A stretch of DNA of 64,000 nt, taken from Rhizophagus irregularis. Its lineage: Eukaryota; Glomeromycota; Glomeromycetes; Glomerales; Glomeraceae. Numbering within the stretch: position 1 is the stretch's first letter; every line of letters starts with the position of its first letter. The stretch lies in NCBI RefSeq assembly GCF_026210795.1, contig NC_089453.1:3474501-3538500 (forward strand), in the 5' to 3' direction. A program made the position numbers and the translations under genes. Shown here in pieces: positions 54,191-64,000 of this stretch. The notes beneath the pieces were generated by a model. That model did no database searches, was not told the origin of the DNA, and saw only the letters and a list, made by a program, of their open reading frames with translations.

Positions 54191-56443
54191 TTACCATTCC
54201 TCAAATTCACATTCAGATAAATATTCTTCTGAATTACTCTTTTCCACATCTAAATCTGAAGGAAACACATTAATATGATCCATTGTTTGCATATTACGCT
54301 TTAAAAATATCATTTTTCCCAATAGGCCAGGGTCCAATGAATTTCTTTTTGATGTAATATGATTTCCTGCATCAGAGAAAAGTCGCTCAGAAGCTACAGA
54401 GGTAGCAGGAATACCTAAGTACTTTTGTGCAATTAAAGAGAGAATTGGAAAAATTTCATGTTTTACTCTCCACCAATCTAATGGATTTTTATTTTCCCTT
54501 GCAATTGGCATAAGAAGATAGCTTGTAATTTCATCCTCCATTAATGATGTAGGGATTTCTGTTCTTTGAAATACTTCTTTTGCTTTTTGTTCACGCCTTG
54601 CTTTATGGTCACGTAAAGATCTACTTGGAGTTGAACTTCCAGCAATTAAACTTTCAGCAGAAGTAACAGTTGTAGGTGATGATGGAATACTTTGCTGACT
54701 TATATCCCATTTTAATTGGTCATATCGTGTTCTTAAAGTAGAATGAAATTTTCTCTTTATACTATCATCAGAAATAAAATCAAGATTCTTATATCTTGGG
54801 TCTAAAAGTGCTGCCATAATACCAAACTCGTTTGGTATTTTCCAATAGTATCTCAAACTTCTGTAAATATTTTTCTTTACATTTTCTAAAGTTTCTCTAA
54901 TATTATCATAATTAGTTTGCTGGTTAGTTGAATTTTCTTCTTCTAAATCATTAAAACTATCATCAGGTTCTTCTTCATATAAATTACCAGATGGATTTAA
55001 AGAATTTGTAAGTCTTGTAATAATAGGAACCACTTGACTTAATGTAACATAAGTATTTCCAGACAAATCTCGTGTAGCTTTTTCAAATGGTGACAAAATA
55101 TTACATAATTCATCTAGTAATTCCCATTCATTATCACTCAACATAATTTTTTTCAATTTGATACTATCAGCTTTTTCTTCACGTATTAAAGAACAAGATA
55201 AATTTACATTAAGCTGAAGAATAGCACATTGAAGGAAAATAAGACGATCCCATGCTAAATAAGTTGAATTCCATCTTAAATAATTGAAATAAAATTAAAT
55301 ATATTAGCATTATATTGTAATTTGTAAACAAAATTAAAGATTTAAAATTTTTATTTACCTAGTGGGAATATCTTGTATTAAATGTAATTGCTCCTCATAA
55401 CCATTATCTTTTTGTATTTTAACTAATCGTTCAATCTGTTTTTGAGTTGAAAAAAAATTAATTAACTGTCTTGCACGTATTGCTAAATCTTCCACAAGTT
55501 TTAAACCCTTTCCAATAGCTAATTGTAAAGTATGTGTTGTACAGGAAAACCTTTCAATTGGTGCTAATTCACGAATAGCAGCTACTACATTAGCACCATT
55601 GTCAGTTGTAATTGATACTATAAGGTTTTCAATTTCCCATTTTTGGATAATCATTTTAATAGTTTGTGCAATTTTATCTGCAGTATGTGGTGCTGGAAAA
55701 TAGGATATTTCAAGTAAAATATCTGTTATTTCAAAATTTTGATTAATCCAAGTTGCTGTTAAACCTAAATAACCATGTTTTGACCTAGAAGACTACAAAT
55801 CAGTGGTCAAAGAAATGGATTGGGCAGATTTTAAAAATTGCTTTAATTTGTTTCTATTATATCCATAACTTTGAGCAATCATCATTCTAATTTTCCTCTC
55901 TCCAGGAACTATAAATTCTGGATCTATGATATGCATATGTTCAATATAAGCTTTGTGAATTACAGTTGAAAGGGGTTGTGTTGTCAATAGAATCCATCGT
56001 AATGTAGATTCTTCCTTTTCTTTTTGTCCAATATTATCAATAGATTGTATAGGCTTTGATTTAATTTCAGCAGCAGGTAAATTTTCTGCTGCTGTAGGTG
56101 GTATAATTCCATGTTTAATAATATGACTACTAAAGTTTCCTGTAGATCCATCATATTTATAATTCTTTGTACATTTATCTCCATTTTCCATTACAAATTG
56201 ACAATATGCACGTATTTCACCTTTATTATTATAATCTTTAATAAAATATTTCCATACCCAACTACTTACTTTTGTTTGTAATTTAGCTGATATTTGAACT
56301 GTTGAGTCAGGTATACTAATTACATTTATTTGTTCTATTTTTGTAGCTACTGGTAATTCTGGTATTTGGACCATTTCATTAGTAATTTCTTCACTAAAGT
56401 CATCATCACTTGAAGGTAGAATATAACTACTATCATCTGCCAT
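54191..56443 (-). pseudogene. hAT transposase, one amber codon
   Basis: Starts MADDSSYILPSSDDD (56443). A BED-type zinc finger (VWKYFIKDYNNKGEIRAYCQ..C..H) is followed by the RNase H-like core. Its TTDLWSS motif is broken by TAG 55793-55795 at the Trp. The core continues VSITTDNGANVVAAIREL and CTTHTLQLAIGKGL. An 84-nt intron (55358-55275) splices to give DIPTRWNSTYLAWDRL. The C-terminal dimerisation domain (KYLGIPATSVASERLFSDAGNHITSKRNSL) is complete, ending at 54191. Only the amber codon stands in the way of full length, so the element is young but currently needs a helper. Confidence 0.92.
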
Positions 56444-56539
56444 ATTTAATAAATTATTTTTAAATATTAAATTTAATTTCAAAGTGAAATTATGTAAAAA
56501 TTATCAAGGTGAAATTACAGCATTTATATAGTGTTTTTT

Positions 56540-57370
56540 TAAGTAAGGTTATGGCTTTTTATTATAAATTTATAAAATTAAGATTTTATCAAAAAAAGCC
56601 ATAAAATGATTTTAATATTTATCAAAAAAAAAAAGCCTATATATTTATCAAAAATCTATAATTCTATTAAAAAAGCCATAATTTTATTAAAAAAGCTATA
56701 TATTTTATCAAAAAAGCCATAAAATGATCTTTGATATTTATCAAAAAAAACTAGTATCATAATTTTATTAAAAAAACTATATCTCATCATAAACAAGTAT
56801 AAATTTTATCAAAAAAAAAGCCATAAAATGATCTTAATGTTTATCAAAAAGAACTATAATTTTATCAAAAAGCCATGATTTTATTAATAAAGTTATATAT
56901 TTTATTAAAAGAATCCATAAAACAAGCATTATTTTATCAACAAAAGTCATAATGTGATCTTAATTTTTATCAAAAAAAAAAGCCATAATATGATCTTAAT
57001 TTTTATCAAGAAAACTATTATGATTTTATCAAAAAAAGCCACAATTTTATTAAAAAAACCATATATTTATTAAAAGAAGTCATAAAACAAACTTAATTTT
57101 ATCAAAAAAAAAGCCATAATGTAATCTTAATTTTTATCAAAAAAAGCCACAAAATGATTTTAATTTTTATCAAAATAAAAAGCCATATTTTTATCAAAAA
57201 AGCCATATATAATCCTATTAAAAAAAGTTGTGATCTCATCTATAAAACCACAAGTCCTACTCATAAAAGCCACAAATGACACAAAGCTTATATAAAATTT
57301 ATTAAAAGCCACAAATTTATTAAATAATGCCATAAACTTAAAAATAATTTTATTAATAAATTTTATAAAG
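56540..57370. repeat. AT-rich tandem repeat inside hAT
   Basis: Some 20 degenerate units of 35-45 bp of the form TTTTATCAAAAAAAGCCATAA, with ATGATCTTAATTTTTATC spacers. Non-coding. It is the only large non-coding segment of the element. Confidence 0.75.
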
Positions 57371-58333
57371 CTTATTAACAAAAACATAAATGCTATGAAA
57401 TTGTTGTATAAACATAAAGAAATGTTAAAATAAAAATGAAATAATTAAATTGCTGCTATCATAATTTAATTATAATTAATATCTATTTCTTAAATTATTT
57501 TTAGTATATTTTTGCATCAGATTTCAGTAATTATTATTTGGTAATTTTTGACAATAAATATTTTGAAGTATTATGCGAAAATTGTTTAACTTTAGTTCGC
57601 AGTCAAAAAAAAATTATATGTAAATCCAATCCGAATTCCGGTTTCTATCCGGATTATCTGATCCAGATTCAAAATCTGGGTCAATCCGAATGTAATCCGG
57701 ATTTTTTTTTTGTGTAATCCGGATGATGGTTTTCATCCGGGTTGAGGCACTACCTCTCGAATATCGGTTGTTGGTCGAAGCGGAATTGATTCACTTTATC
57801 GAAAAAGTCGCCCCATAATTGTACACTTGTCGGCGGGTCACTATTAACCTTTGTAGTGGTCTTCGATTTAGTACAGTCCGGAGAATATGTTATGGGTGGT
57901 GGAATACACGACAACGTCTCTTCCAAGCTGAGAACTGGAAACGAATATGTGTTATTATTACTAGGGCAAATGACGAAAAATTAGCCATTAAGGCGCTTTG
58001 CACAGACTATACCAGACACTTACGTGGCAATTTTACAATAACATGGATATGTTCTTCGGGAGGTGAGTCTGGGAAATATTTCGAAATCTTTCTTATTGCC
58101 AACAGCTCATCACTGTCCTGGAGTATTAGATTTCTTAATTGATTGTCCTGATCGCCAGGGATCGACACCTTCCATAGCTTGAGCCTGTCTGCAGGAAAAT
58201 TGTCGAACTCTGGTGCTTTTTCCACCTTAATAGCTTTCTTGAGTTCGCTAATAGGTTCGTCTCTACTTATTTTAACAGAGAAAGCGTTCGCGGTTGTATT
58301 TCCTTTAACAAGACAGAATAAAGTGATAGACAT

Positions 58334-58778
58334 GTTTTCGGCTTATATAGTATTTTTTGCGAAATATTATTGGTGCAAAGTGCGGTATGTGAGGACAAGA
58401 GTTAAAAGAATTTTATTTGGGAAAAAAATACTGAGGCAGACTATATGTGAGAAATTATTCCGTTTCACAGACCTCATCATAAGTGCAACGATCGCCTAAT
58501 CACTGTGCCCTTTGTGTTACCTCTGGTAACCAAGAGACTCTTCTCACTTATCACCTAACGATTTTATATAGGCTAGATTGGAAATGTTAGATTTATGCAA
58601 AGCGCCTCCGGACCGCACCATTACATGTGACCCATTTCTCATATAGTACAATAATAATACTTTATTTATGAAATAAAATAGTTGCTGATAGCCGGCCTAC
58701 ATTACATAAAAAATGAGACTATACTTCGTGGCTCAGGCCTATTGCTATTACATGATAATGAAATATAGATAAAAAAAT
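58334..58778. other. Spacer upstream of CRN-C, nothing recognised
   Basis: Holds the putative CRN-C promoter and the 3' flank of CRN-D. No distinct motif identified. Confidence 0.35.
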
Positions 58779-59231
58779 CTAATTATCTTTGCTTAGTACC
58801 TCCAGCATCCTTTCAGCGGGAGGGTACACGATAACATTGATTCCCTTTTCACCACCAAAGATTTGTTGGGGTTGTATAGGAAAATGAGTAAAAATTGTGT
58901 TTTGCAGTTCCATTCTTATTGCACCTTCTACTTCAAATTCACTGATGTTTCTTAAGCTGTTGATTATGACACTATCAGCTATAAATGCGACCCTATATAA
59001 AGCCAAATTGGTCGAATCTATATCTTGAAATCGATCTAGACGATGGGTTCTGATTGCCTTCGCGAGAGAAGAGACTCTATTGTTGTTAGCGTTAGATATC
59101 GTTACTTCAAAAATATCGTTCACTCCCTCGTCAGAAATGAGACAGTTGAGAGTAATATCCCCACCAGCGAGAAACTTGTCAAGCTTGTCAGGAGTCTTGG
59201 TCTTATCAGATTCATTGGTCTTATCAGACAT
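58779..59231 (-). CDS. CRN-D: header-only Crinkler-like protein
   Basis: 150 residues from ATG 59231. After a Lys/Asp-rich leader (SDKTNESDKTKTPDKLDKF) it has a ubiquitin-like CRN header: ITLNCLISDEGVNDIFEVTI, VSSLAKAIRTHRLDRF, LALYRVAF and GINVIVYPP. It ends 14 residues later, with no C-terminal enzymatic domain. The frame is intact. It could be a genuine small header protein, the first exon of a longer gene whose 3' part is lost, or a decoy that interferes with header-dependent steps. No splice donor was sought beyond inspection. Confidence 0.65.
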   Translation of the reverse strand: MSDKTNESDKTKTPDKLDKFLAGGDITLNCLISDEGVNDIFEVTISNANNNRVSSLAKAIRTHRLDRFQDIDSTNLALYRVAFIADSVIINSLRNISEFEVEGAIRMELQNTIFTHFPIQPQQIFGGEKGINVIVYPPAERMLEVLSKDN

Positions 59232-59892
59232 CTTGCTTTCCTAAATCAAGGCCCATGGTGAGAAAAAACTCGCTCCCATTCATAACTGGTCCCAGAGGGA
59301 CCCTCTCTGGCATATACATACCTTATTTTGCGTTATTTTACCACATACCTCTATATGCTTTATATCTTGCTGGGAAAAAGAGCGCTAAGCCGAAGTTAAG
59401 GAGATAAGAATAGTGATTAGCATTGTCATATGATGCCAAGAGTTCTATGAAGGCACATGCAAATAGAATTCTCATACCTTTTCACATGTAGATCTACTAG
59501 AAAGACATAGTTGGTTTTACGCCTGGCGATCTCGAAATTCCAAAGTCCCCAGCCTTTCATAACATATGCTTTTATTGGCACTATTTACTTATAGAGCTGG
59601 TCCTGTGCTCCAACTAGACCTCCTTTCAAGCGAAGCGCCTGTGAAGCAGGTCATTTTTCTCATGTTTGTTCAAGAAAAAAATAAAGAATAAAGGTTAATA
59701 TGTTTTTTCGAATATATATGTGAAAATTAATATGTCGCGCAAACCCTGCCTGGTGATCGGCCTTTTTCTATCACACAATCTGTGGCTCAGCAAATTCTTC
59801 CGAGCTGATGATCACTATCCCAGGTTGACGATCAGTATTTCAGACTTGGTAAAATTTTCCACATTAAATATATTACTTTACTATTAGCAATC
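59232..59892. other. Divergent intergenic region, nothing recognised
   Basis: Lies between the minus-strand CRN-D and the plus-strand gene at 59893, so it should contain both promoters. No repeats or RNA genes are seen. Confidence 0.4.
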
Positions 59893-60498
59893 ATGGTGAA
59901 TAACAATACTAATAAATCTCCTATGAAAGAATCTCTTGATCAATTATATGAAGTATTTTTATATAAGAAGAAGGATATAATAGCTATTCAGAAAAAGCTT
60001 GGTATTAATATCAATGCAAATCAAGAGGCAATGCGTCAAAGCAAGGAAGAGATAACACTTGCCGATTCATATGAGTTGTTGTTAGACTTGGTGGGAGATA
60101 TGTTACCAATACAGGAGGAACTCAACATCGAAGGCAATCCCATTCTAGAGGTGGAACTTAAGAGTTATAAAGCTTCTACGGATATTTCATATAGAGAAAT
60201 ATATAATTTGCTTTTATACCTGGAAGAGGATATAATAACAATTCAGGATGAACTCGGTATTATTGGTTATTCTAATCAAGAAAGGGCAGAAGAAGTCAAT
60301 GAAAAAGCAAGAGCATATCTCCAAAAGTTTGAGAAATTCCACGGTCCATTAGAAGATGTTCCAATTGTGATTTTACAGAAATATGGTAAAATGGAGGTAA
60401 ATAAAATTCGGTTTACTGGAGAGGGGCATCCGCTATTTCCAAATCTCTCTAGTCTTTTCTCAACAATTGCACGAAATATTCGTCAAAAATCCATCTAG
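59893..60498 (+). CDS. Hypothetical protein with three internal helical repeats
   Basis: 201 residues, not recognised. Three repeats of about 30 residues share the pattern L-[YL]-x7-D-[IM]-[IL]-x-IQ-x2-L-[GN]-I: residues about 16-38 (QLYEVFLYKKKDIIAIQKKL), 58-79 (ELLLDLVGDMLPIQEELNI) and 97-119 (EIYNLLLYLEEDIITIQDEL). NQE or a similar turn follows repeats 1 and 3. The C-terminal 55 residues are different. The ATG sits 20 bp after an AT-rich stretch. No transmembrane segment or signal peptide. Intact frame, plus strand, unlike most neighbours. Confidence 0.6.
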   Translation: MVNNNTNKSPMKESLDQLYEVFLYKKKDIIAIQKKLGININANQEAMRQSKEEITLADSYELLLDLVGDMLPIQEELNIEGNPILEVELKSYKASTDISYREIYNLLLYLEEDIITIQDELGIIGYSNQERAEEVNEKARAYLQKFEKFHGPLEDVPIVILQKYGKMEVNKIRFTGEGHPLFPNLSSLFSTIARNIRQKSI

Positions 60499-60631
60499 TG
60501 CTGGTCAATGCCCATGTCTAGAACAGGTTAGCTAATCTATATTTTTTGTCGCACAGAAGTACATGCATGTGGCCAGCAAAAACTAATTAATGATCATCGC
60601 TCTGGACTATTGATCTAGCCAAACTGGAATA

Positions 60632-61489
60632 TCATTGCAAATTATCTCGCATACTTAAATCTAAGAGGTTCTGAAGGCCCTGAGCTAAAATCTGTCTACT
60701 AGAAACGTTGTTCTGTATAAGATGATTTCTAACTGCTCCAATGAGATCGGAAGGTGTTAAAGTTTCCTTAAAATTCTCTATGTAAGTATTTGGATTTAGC
60801 TTATTTACGGCTCCTTTGCTAATTTTATAACACCCTCCCAAATTAAGATATTTTAAATTAAGACATGATCTAGCAATTTCTTCGATAGTTATATCAGTGA
60901 TTTCACAATAGGTAAAATCAAGTTGGTAGAGCCTTGGGCAAGAGCGAACAATATTACAAATTGATATTTCAGAAAATTCTGTATGGTTAGAGATATTTAG
61001 ATATTCTAGTTTCTGGCATAATTCTGCGATTGCAGTTAGACCTATATCATTTTTTCTCCGTAATTCCCGTAAAGTGGATATATTGAGATACTTCAAATTT
61101 GGATATGATTTTGCTATTAGCTTTAGAACTTTACCTATTTGGTCTGTACTTCCTTCGAGATCTAAATAAATTATATTTTGAAAAGTATGCACAATGCTTT
61201 TGATTTTTCTATTAGAAAGTCGGTAGTGCAATATTTTAAGATGAGTTAATTTTGAGCTATAGACTGGTTTTCTTCCTCCTCTGGGTACTATTTTTAAAAA
61301 TCTTTCTAATCGAGTTTGATCCTCTGCTTCCCTTCCCTTTAACTCAATGCGTCTCCATAAAATAGAAGCACCGCATCTGTACCACAATTGGGAAACATAT
61401 AGAGCGGGATAGAGAGATTTATCTATCGCTAAGAAATGTAAAATCTGTTCTAATAGTTCTGGTAAATAAAAGATGCTTGATTGTGCCAT
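60632..61489 (-). CDS. F-box and leucine-rich repeat protein
   Basis: 285 residues. An F-box at the N-terminus ([40 protein letters not shown]) is followed by about six LRRs of the AMN1/Fbxl cysteine-containing type: [56 protein letters not shown] and [12 protein letters not shown]. It is expected to be a substrate receptor of an SCF ubiquitin ligase acting in the nucleus or cytoplasm. The frame is intact with a normal ATG. Such genes are strongly expanded in mycorrhizal fungi; the substrate cannot be predicted. Confidence 0.85.
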   Translation of the reverse strand: MAQSSIFYLPELLEQILHFLAIDKSLYPALYVSQLWYRCGASILWRRIELKGREAEDQTRLERFLKIVPRGGRKPVYSSKLTHLKILHYRLSNRKIKSIVHTFQNIIYLDLEGSTDQIGKVLKLIAKSYPNLKYLNISTLRELRRKNDIGLTAIAELCQKLEYLNISNHTEFSEISICNIVRSCPRLYQLDFTYCEITDITIEEIARSCLNLKYLNLGGCYKISKGAVNKLNPNTYIENFKETLTPSDLIGAVRNHLIQNNVSSRQILAQGLQNLLDLSMRDNLQ

Positions 61490-61820
61490 ACATATTGCAT
61501 ATTATATATTATATCTTTAAACGAAAAAATAAAATTACGCATATTGATGATCACTACATCAGGAAGTTTTTAGGTGGGTCGGTCCATGTAATTCCACGTG
61601 GGTTTGCTCAAAAATACGTGGAATTCCACATATTCCCAATATCCTACATGGATCCACACCGAATTTTGTGGACTTATGCCGAAAATACCACGTGTTTCGT
61701 CACAGAGTATTCAGAAAATACTGGAACTATTTAGATTTCCACATATTTCTGCAGTATTTATTGTGGATTTCCATGTGGATTTTAAACGGAAAAAAATTCC
61801 TGATGTACTTCGGATAATTG
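61490..61820. other. Spacer with repeated CCACGTGG/CCACAT motifs
   Basis: Between about 61575 and 61790 the words TTCCACGTGG, TACGTGGAATTCCACATATT, CCACGTG, TTCCACATATT and TTCCATGTGGATT recur. They look like an eroded inverted-repeat element. No ORF is believed real. Confidence 0.4.
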
Positions 61821-62207
61821 TTATTCTGCATGGGTCCATACTTTGAATAGGATCGCAAAATTATCGTCTAATAATAGTTTTGAATTGCATATATTCAAAG
61901 TTGCACCATTTTCTCGAAACCAAAGCCCTCCTAAAATTAAATCAGGTCCCAGCCAATCTGGTCCAATAACTATGAATTCACTGGGTGTGCTTTTATGTTT
62001 CTCGTCACCATTAAAGCCGATATGCAGATTAACTTTTCCTATTGTGGAATAGGTTGCATCCAGAGTTTTAATGCTATTATTTTTATCATGATATGCAATT
62101 CCTAATTCACCAATATGTTTTTTGCTAATACAACTTACATCAGCGCCTGTATCGAGTACTGCTTGGCTGGGGCTGGTTTCTTTGATTACACAATTACCGA
62201 ATATCAT
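61821..62207 (-). CDS. Retroviral-type aspartyl protease (retropepsin-like) ORF
   Basis: About 129 residues from ATG 62207; an upstream ATG at 62258 adds 17 hydrophobic residues. Catalytic motif VLDTGADVSCIS, with a flap-like TIGKVNLHIGF and a second ILGGLWF motif (usual ILG). It would be a single-domain protease that dimerises, derived from a retroelement, or the 3' piece of the Gag-like fragment just upstream (62272-62776). No RT follows within this window. Confidence 0.7.
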   Translation of the reverse strand: MIFGNCVIKETSPSQAVLDTGADVSCISKKHIGELGIAYHDKNNSIKTLDATYSTIGKVNLHIGFNGDEKHKSTPSEFIVIGPDWLGPDLILGGLWFRENGATLNICNSKLLLDDNFAILFKVWTHAE

Positions 62208-62271
62208 TTTTATTATGGCATATATAATATCTAAATATAAAAAATAAATTTCTATCACTGCGGACTGGCAT

Positions 62272-62776
62272 TTATTGGTTAGCTATAGCGTGGAATGATA
62301 ACTGGTCTGGACTAGTTGAATGATATACATTTTTCTTCTGAAACCTTCCTTTGGGCTTGGCGCTCCCAGATCTGATTCGAATCCTTTGATGCTTAATCAT
62401 TTTTACTATTTCATCAATATCAGAATCAGATAAATAGTCAGACGAAGAGGAGGAAGGATTATTCTTTATTAGGTTTTTCTCTAACCAGCGAGAGGACTAT
62501 TTTTTGTATTAAGTCGACCACAGTTTCCCTATCTACGCATTCGTCCAGATCTTTTACATCCCTTTCTAACCTTTTTACCCTCCTTTCTAAAGTGTTATGT
62601 TGAGAATGATATTTTTCCAACTGTTTCTTTAACACCCTATTTTTGTCAGAAAGCGTAATATATACCTCTGCATTCTACTTATCTGTTTCTAATAACTTGG
62701 CTATTTTCTCTGTACGCCTACCTGATAACTTCCTGCTCGCTGGATACGTCAGATGAATGATTTTGATCGGTTACCA
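62272..62776 (-). pseudogene. Coiled-coil Gag-like fragment upstream of the protease
   Basis: Starts MVTDQNHSSDVSSEQEV (62776). After a frame change near 62725 it gives a heptad-rich coiled coil (LSDKNRVLKKQLEKY, TLERRVKRLERDVKDLDECV) with a TAG near 62680. After another shift come a Ser/Asp-rich stretch and a basic tail (IKHQRIRIRSGSAKPKGRF), ending at TAA 62272. It resembles the N-terminal part of a retroelement Gag; the order with the protease supports this. No zinc knuckle is visible. Confidence 0.45.
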
Positions 62777-62968
62777 TTTTTACGATACTTTACATATGCT
62801 ATATCTTGCCTCGAGCAAAAAAAATAAAATTCCCAATTGGAACCTGCTCATGATCGGTGGAAGAAATATTGTATAGCTGATTCCTGCATATGAATTATAG
62901 AGAAATAAATTGGAAGCTAAATACCAAGAATATTATTGAATACTCCGGTCTTCTAACCTTATATGTGA

Positions 62969-64000
62969 TTAGTTTTCACCAGAGAGCTCGAATACCATTG
63001 CCTGATTATATGGTTCTCCTCTTAACCGATAATTTACTATAATATAGTTTTTTGCAGGAGAGGCATGGTTGTCGGGACTGTGGCGAAGTGCTTCACTAGC
63101 AATGGTCTCAGCTTTTGATAAATTCTTTGCTCCATGAGCTACAACTGCAAATACCGCCCCTATTTTGCGCAAAGAACTAGGAAGTAGTGGTTTGCCTACT
63201 TTAGAGAGGAATTCATCCTTTTTTAGAAATGTATTGAACTATAATACACCTGGCTTTCCTGGGTCTTTTAACTGTCCAGAAGAAATTGCTTCCTGAATCC
63301 ATATAAGCAATTGCCTCGCCCGTTCCTCATTCTTCTCTGGTGATCTGAATATCTAGGGAATGTCTTGTTGTCCCCAATTTTTTCCATACCCAGTTACGCT
63401 TCCATTAGATATGCGTAAGTCTTTAATTTCAGCAGGGCGAATACAAAGCATTATCATTACATCGGCTAGGGCTTGTTTATCAGGTATATTGGACACATCA
63501 TATAAATCCAGTCTTTCCTTAAACGATTCTAATGAGAAGTGGTCTGGATAATCGATTCCTTCATTTTCATGTAACAATCTATTCTCCTTTTGAATTTTAT
63601 TAGCTGAACGGGTTGTGTCTGGAATCTTTGTGTCAGAGACTATTTTTTCTGAGGCTTCAAGGGCTCTCATCTCTCTTCGAAGTCTAGTAAGGTGTGATGA
63701 GCATTAGAGGCGGATTTAGCTAAGGCATTAGCTATAACTTTTATTTCTGCTTCACCAAGATTATCCCAAATGATACGCTGGGCCAAATCTCTAATAGTCT
63801 CTTTTGGTGAAATTTGACATGTATTCACTGCGTCCGGTTCTGCTTCTTGGGTGTTATCGGGAGTTTCGGGAGCATTGGGAGCATTAGGTAAGGCTCCTCC
63901 TTTTTTCCGACCAGCTGTTTGCTTAGGAATTAATGCAAATACCTGTTCTTTGCTAAAGTTATATTTCTTTTGGAAACGTCGTCGTGCCTGATCCCTCTTA
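62969..64000 (-). pseudogene. Tyrosine-recombinase-like protein, broken, running off the window
   Basis: Reads from the window edge (RRFQKKYNFSKEQVFALIPKQ) through a frameshift near 63675, then one frame 63670-62969 with TAG at 63353-63355 and another near 63240. It has an N-terminal helical region, an LADVMIMLCIRPAEIKDLRI block with the position of the catalytic Arg, and a C-terminal block HGAKN..ASEALRHSPDNHASPAKNYIIVNY. The last fits the H-x-x-R/K ... H ... Tyr order of tyrosine recombinases (Crypton/DIRS type), with Lys in place of the second Arg. The family link is by motif order only. The two stops and the frameshift make it a pseudogene. Confidence 0.5.

Larger units (their letters stand above)
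53823..57752 (-). mobile_element. hAT transposon, 3.9 kb, 8-bp TSD in CRN-C
   Basis: Terminal repeats TAGTACTCGACCCG and, at the other end, TAGTGCCTCAACCCG. The target duplication CCTCTCGA flanks it (53815-53822 and 57753-57760). Subterminal regions carry repeated TCCGGAT/ATCCGGAT motifs at both ends, the usual transposase-binding type. It encodes one transposase on the minus strand. About 1 kb of AT-rich tandem repeats lies between the gene start and the right end. Confidence 0.95.
52672..58333 (-). pseudogene. CRN-C: Crinkler with PD-(D/E)XK nuclease and protein kinase, split by hAT
   Basis: Exon 1 (58333-58024) is the CRN header (ITLFCLVKGNT, ELKKAIKVEKAP, LKLWKVSIP, HIHVIVKLP). The intron is 58023-57935 (GTAAGT...CCAG). 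Exon 2 runs 57934-57753, then resumes at 53814 after the hAT element, in frame when one 8-bp duplication is removed, for about 544 residues in all. The nuclease shows IPDF and ILVIEAK, a good PD-(D/E)XK set. After a Ser-rich linker, the kinase has GEGRSGKT, IALKSVDL, HNDIREEN (non-RD) and LIDFGMA with DFG intact. Apart from the insertion no stop or frameshift is seen, so it was functional until recently. Predicted to act as a secreted or inter-organism toxin effector; targets are unknown. Confidence 0.85.

Noticed and set aside
54191..56443. hAT transposase as a domesticated gene
   Set aside because: Intact terminal repeats, a perfect 8-bp duplication and an amber codon show an ordinary transposon copy.

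Overview
The window looks like a TE-saturated accessory region of an AT-rich fungal genome, most like an arbuscular mycorrhizal fungus of the Rhizophagus type. This rests on the very AT-rich DNA, short GT-AG introns (65-89 nt), several Crinkler (CRN) genes with REase, NTPase and protein-kinase domains, an F-box/LRR gene, RNase H-bearing LINEs, a Ty3-type LTR element, hAT and Harbinger transposases and many MITEs. The organism is inferred from family resemblance; no rRNA or single-copy housekeeping gene is present.

Layout. 1-17 kb is a nest of transposons. A Harbinger transposase pseudogene is cut by a TA-flanked inverted-repeat element (1922-16917). That element holds a second MITE, itself split by a 1.4-kb element with a minisatellite; a small 3-bp-TSD MITE; a 147-bp tandem array hit by a 5'-truncated LINE; a nearly complete 8-kb LINE (LINE-A); and a 1-kb tandem duplication with tRNA-like promoter boxes. 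17-21 kb is AT-rich with degenerate repeats and a 1-kb element with long inverted ends. 21.2-23.9 kb is a decayed CRN gene (CRN-A: header, P-loop NTPase, probable nuclease). 24.7-42.3 kb is a Ty3/gypsy element with a 1.1-kb 5' LTR, an unusually long Gag, protease, RT-RNase H, a thymidylate-kinase-like P-loop domain, then a decayed integrase. An 8.46-kb LINE (LINE-B, minus strand) lies inside the kinase-like domain with an 18-bp target-site duplication.

43-59 kb holds minus-strand genes of the accessory type: a RING-domain gene split by a solo LTR of the same Ty3 family (4-bp TSD), CRN-B (header + nuclease-like + kinase), a coiled-coil/zinc-binding pseudogene, CRN-C (header + PD-(D/E)XK nuclease + kinase) split by a 3.9-kb hAT element (8-bp TSD), and a header-only CRN-D. 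59-64 kb holds a small repeat protein, an F-box/LRR gene, a retroviral-type aspartyl protease ORF, a coiled-coil Gag-like fragment and a tyrosine-recombinase-like pseudogene.

How it fits together: most long genes are broken by single nonsense codons, one-base frameshifts or precise insertions, so the order of events can be read from target-site duplications. The most unusual element is the Ty3 retrotransposon carrying a nucleotide-kinase-like domain between RNase H and integrase, the position occupied by dUTPase in some retroviruses. A second theme is the cluster of CRN effectors combining nuclease and kinase modules, with signs that header and C-terminal modules are exchanged.
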